Notes under the pieces: generated by a model
Told to the model about the DNA's origin: nothing
Database searches by the model: none
The model's input: the letters and a program-made list of their open reading frames with translations, nothing else
Assembly: GCF_019038415.1 (NCBI RefSeq)
Contig: NZ_JAFKRG010000031.1
Location: 1 to 64,000, forward strand
DNA: 64,000 nt
Direction: 5' to 3'
Source: Synechococcus sp. CCY 9618
Lineage (GTDB): Bacteria; Cyanobacteriota; Cyanobacteriia; PCC-6307; Cyanobiaceae
Part shown: positions 30,613-39,579 of the stretch, in pieces
Layout: every line of letters starts with the position of its first letter
Numbering within the stretch: position 1 is the first letter of the stretch
Program-made: the position numbers and the translations under genes

Positions 30613-31260
30613 TCAGTTCGCGGCGGGGCTGCCCACCCGCCTGGCCGGGCGGATGTCGAGCAGGGCGCCGGGCTTGCCGGGCACCGAGCCCTTGACGACC
30701 AGCAGATTGCGTTCCGCGTCCACCTTGAGAATGGTGAGGCCGCGGGTGGTGATCTGCTTGCCGCCGTAGCGGCCGGCCATCCGTTTGCCGGGATAGACCC
30801 GGCCGGGCGTGGTGCCGGCGCCGATGGAGCCCGGTTCGCGGTGGTTCTTGGAGCCGTGGCTCATCGGACCGCGGCTGAAGCCGTGGCGCTTCTGCAGGCC
30901 CGAGAAGCCACGGCCGATGGTGTCGCCGCTGACGTCGACCTTCTGGCCGGGGCTGAAGTCCTCGACGGTGACGGGGGCACCGAGCTCAAGGCCGTCAATG
31001 GCCTCCAGGCGGTACTCCTTGAGGTGCCGCAGGGGCGCCTCGCCGGACTTGGCCAGGTGGCCCTTGGCGGGTCTGTTGACGAGCTTCTCGCGCGTTTCGC
31101 CGAAGCCGAGCTGCACCGCGGTGTAGCCGTCGGTGGCTTCGCTCTTGAGTTGGGTGATGCGGCAGGGACCCGCTTCGATCAGGGTGACCGGAATGGATTT
31201 GCCTTCTTCATCGAAGAACTGGGACATACCCAGCTTCTTCCCGAGAATGCCGATGGACAT
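30613..31260 (-). CDS. rplC: 50S ribosomal protein uL3
   Basis: 215 residues beginning [20 protein letters not shown]. The [20 protein letters not shown] loop reaching the peptidyl transferase centre is intact. It is the first gene of the cluster. rpsJ (S10), which precedes rplC in many other bacteria, is not next to it. Confidence 0.98.
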   Translation of the reverse strand: MSIGILGKKLGMSQFFDEEGKSIPVTLIEAGPCRITQLKSEATDGYTAVQLGFGETREKLVNRPAKGHLAKSGEAPLRHLKEYRLEAIDGLELGAPVTVEDFSPGQKVDVSGDTIGRGFSGLQKRHGFSRGPMSHGSKNHREPGSIGAGTTPGRVYPGKRMAGRYGGKQITTRGLTILKVDAERNLLVVKGSVPGKPGALLDIRPARRVGSPAAN

Positions 31261-31709
31261 GGGAGGGAGAACAACACCAGCTGGACTGCCGTGGCGCAAC
31301 GTCGGGAGTCTGGGCCGGAGCCCGGAAACCCGAAGAAACCGCCGGACGGCGGGGGCTGAATTCGTGGAATCGCAGATTGACCCGGAGGTCAGGAGCTAGC
31401 GAGGCGAATCAGCGGGCTGGGACTTGCCGGAACCGAGGACGAAACGGGTTGGGGGCGAACCCCCGGCCTGATTTCGTTGTGTCCGGCAGTATCCCGACGT
31501 TCCGGACAGCGGCGAAGCGCTGCACTGGATCGTGCGGGCCAGAAAGGAGGCATCACCAATGACGCATCCCGTACCGTTCTCTGGAGGCCCGGCTAGCGGA
31601 CGGGCACAGATGATCGGCACAAGAGACCACCCTACCCCATGGTGTGCACCACCACCTCCGGGGCCCGGGCCTGCTGCCAGACTCACCCCCGACCCGTCTG
31701 CCGCTCCCG
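31261..31709. other. Intergenic region between rplC and ndhN, expected to hold both promoters
   Basis: About 450 bases between divergent genes. No credible protein frame or RNA gene was found. It must hold the promoter for the ~15 kb ribosomal cluster and one for ndhN, but no hexamer pair convincing enough to name was seen. It is somewhat less GC-rich than the coding DNA on either side. Confidence 0.5.
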
Positions 31710-32171
31710 ATGCCTCTGCTGATGACCGGCCGCGGTTTCCGCAACGAACTGGAGCGCTGCGGTGCCCTCGCCCTGTTCGTGCCCCTGGAGGGCGGTGCCG
31801 AAACCCGCCTGCTGCGGCGGCTGCGGGCGGCGGGCTACCGGGCTCAGCTCACCTCCGCCCGGGGCCTGGGCGATCCGGAGGCCTACCTGTTGCAGCTGCA
31901 CGGCATCCGGCCGCCCCATCTCGGGCATCACAGCGTGGGCAAGGGCGCCGCCGTGGGCGAGGTGCAACGCGTGATGCCCCTGCTGGGCGCCCAGCTGGCC
32001 GGGGAGGGTCCCGTGCTGCTGTGGCTGCTGGAGGGTCAGGTGCTGAGCAGCTCCGAGCTCGCCGGCCTCTGCGACCTCTGCCGGCGCGAACCGCGCCTCA
32101 AGATGGTGGTGGAGATGGGCGGCGCCCGGGTGCTGCGCTGGCAGCCCCTTGAGCAGCTTGTTCCCGCCTGA
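31710..32171 (+). CDS. ndhN: NAD(P)H-quinone oxidoreductase (NDH-1) subunit N
   Basis: 153 residues; the cyanobacterial/chloroplast-specific NdhN of the peripheral arm of thylakoid NDH-1, which takes electrons from ferredoxin. Family stretches: [40 protein letters not shown] (~residue 60), [11 protein letters not shown] and a C-terminal [16 protein letters not shown]. The ATG at 31710 begins the conserved sequence. The next gene follows after 60 bases. Confidence 0.95.
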   Translation: MPLLMTGRGFRNELERCGALALFVPLEGGAETRLLRRLRAAGYRAQLTSARGLGDPEAYLLQLHGIRPPHLGHHSVGKGAAVGEVQRVMPLLGAQLAGEGPVLLWLLEGQVLSSSELAGLCDLCRREPRLKMVVEMGGARVLRWQPLEQLVPA

Positions 32172-32231
32172 GGCCACCGCAGCCCGGCGTGGTCCCCCAT
32201 AGCCTGACCCCGTTCGGCGGACTCCCGGCAG

Positions 32232-33530
32232 TTGAGTGAGCGGCTGGCATTGATCTGGGGTTCGGCCTTCTTCGCCGGCTCCCTGGCCCAGGCCACGGCC
32301 TGGGTGACGGGCCAGCCGGCCGTGGTGCTGCTGCTGGGCATGGGCCTGCTGGCGGGCCATGCCGGCTTCGATCTGGTGCACCCCGAGGACCTCGGTGCCG
32401 GCCTGGAGCCGGTGGTGGGGCTTCTGGTGAGCCTGGTGCTCTTCGACGGGGGCCTCAACCTGCGGCTGGCCGGCCGCGACCTGCAGCGCTCGGTGCTGCA
32501 GCTCGTGCTGGTGCGGCTGGTGCTGGGGCTGCCCCTGGCGGCCCTGCTCGCCCACCTGCTGGCGGGCCTGCCCTGGTCCCTGTCGCTGGTCTACGGGGCG
32601 ATCGCCCTGGCCACCGGCCCCACGGTGGTCACCCCCATGGTTCGCCAGCTGCGGCTCGCGCCGAAGCTGGCCCAGCTGCTGGAGGCGGAAGGCCTGATCC
32701 TCGAACCGGTGAGCGCCGTACTGGGCCTGGTGCTGCTTCAGGTGACCCTGGGGGATCTGGGGGGCTGGCAGGAGGTGGCTTCCCGGTTGCTGCTGCGTCT
32801 GGGGGGAGGGGTGGCGATCGGTGGCCTGGCCGGGCTGCTGCTCTCCGAGGCCCTGAGCCGCCTCGGCGCGGTGGGGGCAGCCAACGGCGGTGACGGGGCG
32901 GTCTCCGCCGAAGCCAGTGGTCTGGAGCTCCAGCTCACCCTGGGGGCTCTGTTCCTGATGTTCAGCGGCTGCGAGGCCCTGCTGCCGGAATCGGGCCTGC
33001 CGGCGGCGGTGAGCGCCGGAGTGGTGGTGGGCCTGCGCCTCGATGCGGCCGCCACCCAGCTGGATGAACTGATCCGCCAGTTGGCCATGCTCGCCATCAC
33101 CGTCCTGTTCCCCCTGCTGGCCGCTGATGTGTCGTGGGCGGAACTCAGTCCCCTCGGCCTGGGGGGAGTGGGCTGCGTGCTGGCCCTGATGCTGGTCCGC
33201 TGGCCCCTGATCCAGGCCACGGGCCTGGGCCTGCCCAGCCTCGACTGGCGCGAGAAGGTGCTGCTGAGCTGGATCGCCCCGCGCGGCATCGTGACCGCGG
33301 CGGTGGTCAGCCTCTTCGCCCTCGAGCTCGACCGGGCGGAGGTGGCCGGCGGCGGTGTGCTCAAGGGGCTGGTGTTCCTGACGATCCTGATGACCGTGGG
33401 TCTGCAGGGATTCACCGCCCCCTGGCTGGTGGCCCGGCTGGGGCTCTCCCAGCCCGGCAGCGGCGCGGAACCGGCGCCGCTGGAGCCCGCCCTGGCCGGC
33501 GAGGCCGCCGACCTGCCCCGGGCCGGCTGA
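32232..33530 (+). CDS. CPA1-type cation/proton antiporter
   Basis: 432 residues with about 12 membrane segments, of the NhaP-like Na+(K+)/H+ antiporter family. Conserved patterns include LVLFDGGLNLRL (~residue 73), ALATGPTVVTPM (~125), LEAEGLILEPVSAVLG (~150) where many family members have a Asn-Asp pair (here Glu-Pro), and SWIAPRGIVTAAVVSLFAL (~350). A TTG at 32232 is the only canonical-class start near the first helix; the next ATG lies 36 codons in and would cut the first helix. It may help with salt or pH balance; ion specificity is not readable. Confidence 0.87.
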   Translation: MSERLALIWGSAFFAGSLAQATAWVTGQPAVVLLLGMGLLAGHAGFDLVHPEDLGAGLEPVVGLLVSLVLFDGGLNLRLAGRDLQRSVLQLVLVRLVLGLPLAALLAHLLAGLPWSLSLVYGAIALATGPTVVTPMVRQLRLAPKLAQLLEAEGLILEPVSAVLGLVLLQVTLGDLGGWQEVASRLLLRLGGGVAIGGLAGLLLSEALSRLGAVGAANGGDGAVSAEASGLELQLTLGALFLMFSGCEALLPESGLPAAVSAGVVVGLRLDAAATQLDELIRQLAMLAITVLFPLLAADVSWAELSPLGLGGVGCVLALMLVRWPLIQATGLGLPSLDWREKVLLSWIAPRGIVTAAVVSLFALELDRAEVAGGGVLKGLVFLTILMTVGLQGFTAPWLVARLGLSQPGSGAEPAPLEPALAGEAADLPRAG

Positions 33531-33573
33531 GCGGCATCAGTGGCAGGATCAATGCTCCCCAGCAGTGCCACGC

Positions 33574-34638
33574 ATGGGTGCCACGGCCTGGGCCCCCGCA
33601 CCGGAGCTGCTCACGGAACCCGAGCGGGCCCTGGCCCGGGGGGCCTGGGTGAAGCTGATCGGCGGGGCGAGCAACCAGGATCTGGCCGCCATCGAGGATC
33701 TGGCCGGCATCCACACCCTGGCGGGGGTGCACTGCCTGGATGTGGCGGCCGATCCGGCCGTGGTGGCGGCGGCCCGCCGCGGGATGGGCTGGGCGGCGGC
33801 CCGGGGCGCCCGGCGACCCTGGCTGATGGTCAGCCTCAGTGACGGCCTCGATCCCCATTTCCGCAAGGCCTGGTTCGATCCGGCCCGCTGTCCGCCGGCC
33901 TGCCCGCGGCCCTGCGAGCGGGTCTGCCCGGCCCTGGCCATCGACGGCCGGGGGGTGGCGGCTGCCCGCTGCTACGGCTGCGGCCGCTGCCTGCCCGCCT
34001 GCCCCCACGGGCTGATCGAGGAGCGCAGCCAGGTGGTGGCGCCGGCCGCCCTGGCGGGCCTGCTGGCGGAGCTGGCCCCCGACGCGGTGGAGCTGCACAC
34101 GCGGCCGGGGCGGCTGGAGGCCTTCGCCGAACGGGTGGAGCAGCTGAGGGCCAGCGGGGTGCCCCTGCGCCGGGTGGCGGTCAGCGCCGGCCTCGAGGAC
34201 GGCGGGGGAAGCGTCGAAGGGCTGGCGGCGGAGCTCTGGCAGCGCTTCCGCCTGCTGCGCCGGGCCGGTTTCCGGCCCCTCTGGCAGCTGGATGGCCGTC
34301 CCATGAGCGGCGACGTGGGCATCGGCACCGCCCGGGCGGCCGTGGCCCTGCTGGAGCGTCTGGCCCCGCTGGCGCCGCCGGGTCCGCTGCAGCTGGCAGG
34401 CGGCACCAATGCCCGCACCCTGGCGCTGCTGGAGCGCTCCCCGGCGGCCGTCCCGCGGGCGGCGGGGGTGGCCTTCGGGGGGGTGGCCCGCCGCCAGCTT
34501 CAGCCCCTGCTGCAGGAGGCCGAGGCGGAAGGGCGGCGTCTGCTCGACCTGCCGCGGCTCTGGCCGCGGGCCCTGGCACTCACGCAGGCGCTGGTGGGGC
34601 CCTGGCTGGCCCGGGGCGCCGGCGGCGGCGGCCCCTGA
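33574..34638 (+). CDS. ldpA: Light-dependent period modulator LdpA (iron-sulfur circadian input protein)
   Basis: 354 residues. LdpA binds Fe-S clusters and passes redox/light information to the KaiABC clock in Synechococcus elongatus. The N-terminal ARGAWVKLIGGASNQDLAAI is a family signature. Cysteine-rich ferredoxin-like motifs follow (CPPACPRPCERVCP ~residue 107 and CYGCGRCLPACPHG ~132), enough for two [4Fe-4S] clusters. The C-terminal half is a TIM-barrel-like dihydroorotate-dehydrogenase-type region (VSAGLEDGGGS, LDGRPMSGDVGIGTA). A GTG at 33565 is an alternative start three codons earlier. It is in the same direction as the antiporter and the Ycf45-type gene. Confidence 0.88.
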   Translation: MGATAWAPAPELLTEPERALARGAWVKLIGGASNQDLAAIEDLAGIHTLAGVHCLDVAADPAVVAAARRGMGWAAARGARRPWLMVSLSDGLDPHFRKAWFDPARCPPACPRPCERVCPALAIDGRGVAAARCYGCGRCLPACPHGLIEERSQVVAPAALAGLLAELAPDAVELHTRPGRLEAFAERVEQLRASGVPLRRVAVSAGLEDGGGSVEGLAAELWQRFRLLRRAGFRPLWQLDGRPMSGDVGIGTARAAVALLERLAPLAPPGPLQLAGGTNARTLALLERSPAAVPRAAGVAFGGVARRQLQPLLQEAEAEGRRLLDLPRLWPRALALTQALVGPWLARGAGGGGP

Positions 34639-34748
34639 AGCCCGGCTAGAACGAACCGGTCGCTTCACCCCGGCGCCCCCTGGAGCCTTCGACCCACCCC
34701 GCCCTCTCTCCCCAGCGGGTCACCGACGATCTGGACCGGCTGCTGGCC

Positions 34749-36368
34749 GTGCTGCCCCCGGTGGTGCAGCGGGCCCTGGCCGGTCCGGAGCAGCGGGAGG
34801 GGCTGCTGGAGGTGGTGCTCGACCTGGGCCGGGTGCCGGAGGCCCGCTACCCCGGCCGGGCGGTGCCCCTGGGGGGTGATGCGATCGAGCGGGCCGACCT
34901 GGCGGCGGTGCTGCAGCGGCTCGGCCCCTTCGGCGGCGACAACCGGGCCGGCATCGAGCGCACCCTGCACCGCATCAGCGCCATCCGCAACCGCACCGGC
35001 GATGTGGTGGGCCTCACCTGCCGGGTGGGCCGGGCCGTGTTCGGCACCGTGGCGATGGTGCGCGACCTGCTGGACACCGGCCAGTCCCTGCTGCTGATGG
35101 GCCGTCCCGGGGTGGGCAAGACCACGGCCCTGCGGGAGATCGCCCGGGTGCTGGCCGACGACCTGCAGCGACGGGTGGTGGTGATCGACACCAGCAACGA
35201 GATCGCCGGCGACGGCGACATCCCCCACCCGGCCATCGGCCGGGCCCGGCGCATGCAGGTGGCCCGGCCCGAGCTGCAGCACCAGGTGATGATCGAGGCG
35301 GTGGAGAACCACATGCCCGAGGTCATCGTGATCGATGAGATCGGCACCGAGCTGGAGGCCCAGGCGGCCCGCACCATCGCCGAACGGGGGGTGATGCTGG
35401 TGGCCACGGCCCACGGCAACGAACTGGCCAACCTGATCCGCAACCCCACCCTCAGCGATCTGGTGGGGGGGATCCAGTCGGTGACCCTGGGCGACGAGGA
35501 GGCCCGCCGCCGCCGCACCCAGAAGACGGTGCTGGAGCGGGCCGCCGACCCCACCTTTCCCCTGGCGGTGGAGATGCACAGTCGCCACCGCTGGCTGGTG
35601 CACCGGGATGTGGCCGGCACCGTCGACCTGCTGCTGCGGGGCCAGCCCACCCGGCCCCAGGTGCGGGAGCTTGACACCGACGGCCGCCTGCTGCTGCGTG
35701 AGGACGAGCCCGTCAGGCCCGCCCCAGCTCCACCTCCCGCCTGGGGCGCGGCTCCCGCCCCCCGCCGCCCGGGCCCGGCCCCCCTGGCGGTGGTGCCCCT
35801 GCCCGATCCCGCCGGCCCCGGCCCGGCCGCGGCGGCTGCCGGGCCTCCCGTGCCGCCGCTGCGGGTCTACGGGGTGGGGATGGCGGCCCGACAGCTGGAG
35901 GAGGCCGTGCGCAGCCGCCAGCTGCCGGTGCAGGTGGTGGCCGGGCCCGAGGACGCCGATGCCCTGCTCAGCGTGCGCGGCCAGCTGGGCCGTGATCCGG
36001 AGCTGCGCCGTCAGGCCCGCGACCTGGGCCTGCCGATCCTGGTGATCAAGTCGGACACGCCCCACCAGCTGCAACGGGCCATGGAGCGGCTTCTGGAGCG
36101 ACGGCGTGAGGGGGGCGCTGGCGCCGGCGGCGCCGATCCGGATCACGAGCCGGAGGGCCCGGCACGCCTGGACGATGCCCATGCCGCCCTGGAGGAGTGC
36201 CGGCTGGCGGTGGAGCAGGTGGTGCTGCCCCAGGGCCGGCCGGTGGAGCTGCTGCCCCGCAGTGAGCCGGTGCGGGCCATGCAGGCCGAACTGGTGGACC
36301 GCTACCGCCTGCGCAGCGCCGTGTTCGGCCGCGGACGCCAGCAGCGGCTGCGCGTCTTCCCTGCCTGA
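34749..36368 (+). CDS. Ycf45-type AAA ATPase with C-terminal R3H domain
   Basis: 539 residues from the first canonical start, a GTG. The P-loop is LLMGRPGVGKTTALREIA (~residue 115), then VVVIDTSNEIAGDGD, VIVIDEIGTELEAQAA (~195, Walker B) and VATAHGNELANLIRNP. The C-terminus has LVDRYRLRSAVFGRGRQQRLRV, an R3H nucleic-acid-binding module. The middle (~325-385) is a Pro/Ala-rich linker. Function is unknown, though it is universal in cyanobacteria and plastids (ycf45). Conserved-looking sequence (VTDDLDRLLAVLPPVV) begins upstream of this GTG. The only upstream candidate is CTG at 34680, because a stop lies at 34647. Confidence 0.87.
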   Translation: MLPPVVQRALAGPEQREGLLEVVLDLGRVPEARYPGRAVPLGGDAIERADLAAVLQRLGPFGGDNRAGIERTLHRISAIRNRTGDVVGLTCRVGRAVFGTVAMVRDLLDTGQSLLLMGRPGVGKTTALREIARVLADDLQRRVVVIDTSNEIAGDGDIPHPAIGRARRMQVARPELQHQVMIEAVENHMPEVIVIDEIGTELEAQAARTIAERGVMLVATAHGNELANLIRNPTLSDLVGGIQSVTLGDEEARRRRTQKTVLERAADPTFPLAVEMHSRHRWLVHRDVAGTVDLLLRGQPTRPQVRELDTDGRLLLREDEPVRPAPAPPPAWGAAPAPRRPGPAPLAVVPLPDPAGPGPAAAAAGPPVPPLRVYGVGMAARQLEEAVRSRQLPVQVVAGPEDADALLSVRGQLGRDPELRRQARDLGLPILVIKSDTPHQLQRAMERLLERRREGGAGAGGADPDHEPEGPARLDDAHAALEECRLAVEQVVLPQGRPVELLPRSEPVRAMQAELVDRYRLRSAVFGRGRQQRLRVFPA

Positions 36369-36480
36369 AGGGGCCTGCAGCCAGGGTGGACGCGGGCGAG
36401 TTGACGAAGGACCGGGCGCTGTGGGTAACTAGCTAGACGCCGGTTCCTGACCGACGTCTTTCCCATCCCATGGGCTTGAT

Positions 36481-36552
36481 TGGGCCGTCGCCAAGCGGTA
36501 AGGCATCGGGTTTTGGTCCCGACATTCCTAGGTTCGAATCCTAGCGGCCCAG
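36481..36552 (+). tRNA. tRNA-Gln (anticodon TTG)
   Basis: A 72-base tRNA with acceptor stem TGGGCCG/CGGCCCA plus a G discriminator, anticodon loop TTTTGGT with anticodon TTG (reads CAA/CAG), and T arm TAGGTTCGAATCCTA. The TGGGC start is typical of cyanobacterial tRNA-Gln. A run of six T follows directly and may serve as part of a terminator. Confidence 0.96.
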
Positions 36553-36573
36553 TTTTTTCCTCCCCCACCACCG

Positions 36574-37356
36574 GTGCCTGAACGCCCCCTGCTGGTGTTC
36601 GATTTCGACGGTGTGCTGGTCGACGGCATGGCCGAGTACTGGTGGTCGGCCCGGCGGGCGGCCCTGGCTCTGGCCGACGGTCCCAGGCCCGCTGGCGGCC
36701 TGCAGCTGCCGGAGCCGGCACCCGCCGCTTTCGCCCGACTGCGGCCCCTGATCCACAAGGGTTGGGAGATGGTGCTGATGGCCGCCGAGCTGGGCCGGCC
36801 CGGGTTCGATCTGCGGGCAGCCCTGGCGGATTACGACGCCTTCCTGACCCGGTCCCTGGCGCGCTGGGGCTGGACTCCCGATCAGCTGCAGCAGTCGCTG
36901 GAGGGCCTGCGGCAGGAGGCCATCGCCGCCGATCTCGACGGCTGGCTGGCCCTGCACCGCTTCTATCCCGGCGTGCAGTCCCGCCTGGAGCGCCTGGAGG
37001 CGGAGGGGGCCGACTGGGCCGTGCTCACCACCAAGGGCGGGGCCTTCGCCGCCCGTCTGCTGGCCGCCGCCGGCCTCACGCCCCTGGCCCTGTACGGCCA
37101 CGAGCAGGGCAGCAAGCCGTCGGTGCTGGGGCGCCTGGCGGCCGAGCGGGACCCGGCCCGGCGCCCCCTCTGGTTCATCGAGGACCGGCGCCCGACCCTG
37201 GAGCTGGTGCGGAGCACGCCCGGCCTGGAGGCGGTGCGCTGCTATCTGGTGTCGTGGGGGTATCTGGGCCCGGGGGACGGGGAGGGGCTGGGTCCCCTGG
37301 GAATCCGCTTGCTGGAGCCGGCGGCTTTCGAGGCCCCCCTGGCGCACTGGCCCTGA
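36574..37356 (+). CDS. HAD-superfamily hydrolase
   Basis: 260 residues from a GTG start 21 bases after tRNA-Gln. Motif I is [12 protein letters not shown] (residues 7-18), with both aspartates. Motif II is the T/S in WAVLTTKGG (~150), the lysine is in QGSKPSVLG (~178) and motif III is [10 protein letters not shown] (~205). This is the haloacid dehalogenase fold of phosphatases with a helical cap (~40-140). The substrate is not known. Upstream of recA, with the LexA-type palindrome between them. Confidence 0.82.
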   Translation: MPERPLLVFDFDGVLVDGMAEYWWSARRAALALADGPRPAGGLQLPEPAPAAFARLRPLIHKGWEMVLMAAELGRPGFDLRAALADYDAFLTRSLARWGWTPDQLQQSLEGLRQEAIAADLDGWLALHRFYPGVQSRLERLEAEGADWAVLTTKGGAFAARLLAAAGLTPLALYGHEQGSKPSVLGRLAAERDPARRPLWFIEDRRPTLELVRSTPGLEAVRCYLVSWGYLGPGDGEGLGPLGIRLLEPAAFEAPLAHWP

Positions 37357-37364
37357 GCCGCTAG

Positions 37365-37378
37365 AGTACGCCCGTACT
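37365..37378 (+). promoter_or_regulatory. LexA-type palindrome upstream of recA
   Basis: AGTACGCCCGTACT, a perfect inverted repeat (AGTAC/GTACT, 4-base spacer), 178 bases before the recA ATG. It fits the cyanobacterial LexA consensus RGTACNNNDGTWCB at all fixed positions except the D position, which is C here. The location suggests SOS control of recA; not proven from sequence. Confidence 0.6.
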
Positions 37379-37555
37379 ACAGCGATTGATACGCCGGCCT
37401 CTCCGGGTGGCACTGGTTCTCCAGAGGTCGCAGGATGGCCCCCGGTTCCGGGTTCCCCTCTTCAGCGGGCCCACTCCCCACCGGCCCACTCTCCACCGCC
37501 CCTTCGCGTTCCCGGCGACCGCCTGCCGCGGCCCGTTCCCCCACCGATCCCCACC

Positions 37556-38773
37556 ATGCCTGCCGATTCCAAGGCCGCTGCCGCCGCTGCTTCCGCTTCC
37601 GGCTCCTCCGCCTCCAGTTCCTCCACCTCCTACGTCTCCGCCGCCGCCCCGGGCGGCGACCCCCGGGCCGCCGCCGAGCGCGACAAGGCCCTGGGCCTGG
37701 TGCTCAACCAGATCGAGCGCAACTTCGGCAAGGGTTCGATCATGCGGCTGGGGGATGCCTCCCGCATGCGGGTGGAAACGGTCCCCACCGGTGCCCTCAC
37801 CCTCGATCTGGCCCTGGGGGGCGGCTATCCCAAGGGCCGGGTGGTGGAGGTCTACGGGCCCGAGAGCTCCGGCAAGACCACCCTCACCCTGCACGCCATC
37901 GCCGAGGTTCAGAAGCGGGGCGGCGTGGCGGCCTTCGTTGACGCCGAGCACGCCCTCGATCCGGTCTATGCCGCGGCCCTGGGGGTCGACATCGAGAACC
38001 TGCTGGTCTCTCAGCCGGACACCGGCGAGATGGCTCTGGAGATCGTCGACCAGCTGGTGCGCTCGGCCGCCGTCGACGTCGTCGTCGTCGACTCGGTGGC
38101 GGCCCTGACGCCCCGGGCGGAGATCGAGGGGGAGATGGGCGATCTGGCCGTGGGCAGCCAGGCCCGGCTGATGAGCCAGGCCATGCGCAAAATCACCGGC
38201 AACATCGGCAAGTCGGGCTGCACGGTGATCTTCCTCAACCAGCTGCGCCAGAAGATCGGCGTCACCTACGGCAACCCGGAGACCACCACCGGCGGCAACG
38301 CCCTCAAGTTCTATGCCTCGGTGCGGCTCGACATCCGCCGCATCCAGACCCTCAAGCGCGGCACCGAGGAGTACGGCATCCGGGCCAAGGTGAAGGTGGC
38401 CAAGAACAAGGTGGCCCCTCCCTTCCGCATCGCCGAGTTCGACATCCTCTTCGGCCGCGGCATCAGCACCCTGGGCTGCCTGCTGGATCTGGCCGAGGAA
38501 ACCGGCGTGGTCACCCGCAAGGGCGCCTGGTACAGCTACGAGGGCGACAACATCGGCCAGGGCCGCGACAACACGATCGCCTGGCTGGAGCAGAACCCTG
38601 AACCGAAGGAGGTGATCGAGAAGCTCACCCGCCAGAAGCTCACCGAGGGCTCGGAGGTCACGGCCAATTCGATGAAGCCCCTGGCGGCGGCGGCCAAGCT
38701 GGCAGCGGCCAAACCCCAGGCCGGTGATGAGGCGGTCGCCGCTCAGCCGGCGGAGATGCCTGCCGCCGGCTGA
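37556..38773 (+). CDS. recA: Recombinase RecA
   Basis: 405 residues. Forms filaments on single-stranded DNA for strand exchange and SOS induction. Walker A is GPESSGKTT (~residue 101). The [19 protein letters not shown] region (~178) has Walker B and the L1 loop; [20 protein letters not shown] (~226) is L2. Core similarity begins only at [19 protein letters not shown] (~44). The first ~40 residues are a Ser/Ala-rich extension not seen in E. coli RecA. Likely LexA-controlled (palindrome upstream). An imperfectly terminator-like hairpin follows the stop. Confidence 0.98.
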   Translation: MPADSKAAAAAASASGSSASSSSTSYVSAAAPGGDPRAAAERDKALGLVLNQIERNFGKGSIMRLGDASRMRVETVPTGALTLDLALGGGYPKGRVVEVYGPESSGKTTLTLHAIAEVQKRGGVAAFVDAEHALDPVYAAALGVDIENLLVSQPDTGEMALEIVDQLVRSAAVDVVVVDSVAALTPRAEIEGEMGDLAVGSQARLMSQAMRKITGNIGKSGCTVIFLNQLRQKIGVTYGNPETTTGGNALKFYASVRLDIRRIQTLKRGTEEYGIRAKVKVAKNKVAPPFRIAEFDILFGRGISTLGCLLDLAEETGVVTRKGAWYSYEGDNIGQGRDNTIAWLEQNPEPKEVIEKLTRQKLTEGSEVTANSMKPLAAAAKLAAAKPQAGDEAVAAQPAEMPAAG

Positions 38774-38790
38774 GCGGCGACCGGCTGGCG

Positions 38791-38820
38791 CCTGCCCCTC
38801 CTCCCGCCGGGAGGGGCAGG
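38791..38820 (+). terminator. Hairpin between convergent recA and DUF1815 gene
   Basis: A 10-bp perfect inverted repeat CCTGCCCCTC / GAGGGGCAGG around a CTCCCGCCGG loop, 17 bases after the recA stop. It has no T run on either strand, so it could act weakly in both directions or stabilise the 3' end of the recA message. Confidence 0.45.
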
Positions 38821-38824
38821 GTTC

Positions 38825-39163
38825 TCAGGGCTGGGCGGGAAGGGCGACCGCAGGGTCGGGGGTTTGAAGCACCAGGGCCACCCGCTGCAGTTCCTGGATG
38901 GCGTCGGCGCCTTCCAGCTTCACCAGCTCCTGGCCGTTGCGGGATTCCACCCAGCTGATGCCGAAGTCGGACACCAGCAGCCGCACCATGTGGTTGTCGC
39001 CCAGGTCGGCGACGAAGGAGGCCCCATGACCATCGCGGCCATCGCCGCACAGGTAGCAGGTGGCCGCCATGCCCTGTTTCCGCAGGGACACCGCCAGGGC
39101 CTGGAGGCTCAGGATCAGATCCTCAACGACCGAGCGGTATTGCTCGGCCAGACGGAGAAACAT
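38825..39163 (-). CDS. DUF1815 family protein
   Basis: 112 residues beginning MFLRLAEQYRSVVEDLILSL, with a CYLCGDGRDGHGASFVADLG core (~residue 41) and an SDFGISWVESRNG strand. This matches the small cyanobacteria-only DUF1815 family of unknown function. It converges with recA. The final ~12 residues (AVALPAQP) are low complexity. Confidence 0.85.
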   Translation of the reverse strand: MFLRLAEQYRSVVEDLILSLQALAVSLRKQGMAATCYLCGDGRDGHGASFVADLGDNHMVRLLVSDFGISWVESRNGQELVKLEGADAIQELQRVALVLQTPDPAVALPAQP

Positions 39164-39299
39164 GGGTCGTTGCTATCACGGTCTGCCGAATCTAAGCTTT
39201 TCTTCCGATTGCCGCTAGGTAGGAATGCTCAGGTGCTGAAACCGGCACCCCGGCCTCCGCCCGGCGAGGACCGCGTCCGGTTCAGCCGTCTGCCATGGC

Positions 39300-39551
39300 T
39301 CAGCCGTCCGCCAGGGTCCACCAGCCGGCCGCGGGACCGATGAAGCGAACGGTGATCCAGAACAGGGCCAGGCCACCGATGCCGATCCAGGCTCCCTTGG
39401 TGGTGACCGCCACGAAGCGGTTGGCCTGGTTGCGGGTCAGGGGCAGCCAGGGGGCGATGCGGGGCGAATCGTCCACGGGTCTGCTTTTCCCGGCCCGCGG
39501 CTTGTCCCGGGGCGGCAGACCCTGATCAGCGCGGCGCTTGGCTTCCCCCAT
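39300..39551 (-). CDS. DUF2839 family membrane protein
   Basis: 83 residues beginning MGEAKRRADQGLPPRDK, then WLPLTRNQANRFVAVTTKGA and one clear membrane helix followed by RFIGPAAGWWTLADG. The MGEAKRR start is typical of the DUF2839 family in cyanobacteria, of unknown role. Located 28 bases downstream of the helicase-like gene, probably co-transcribed. Confidence 0.85.
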   Translation of the reverse strand: MGEAKRRADQGLPPRDKPRAGKSRPVDDSPRIAPWLPLTRNQANRFVAVTTKGAWIGIGGLALFWITVRFIGPAAGWWTLADG

Positions 39552-39579
39552 CCGGGTTCCGACGGCAACTGGAGCCAGG

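Noticed and set aside
31396-31686. A 96-codon minus-strand frame upstream of rplC
   Set aside because: Composition is not protein-like and it lies where promoters are needed.
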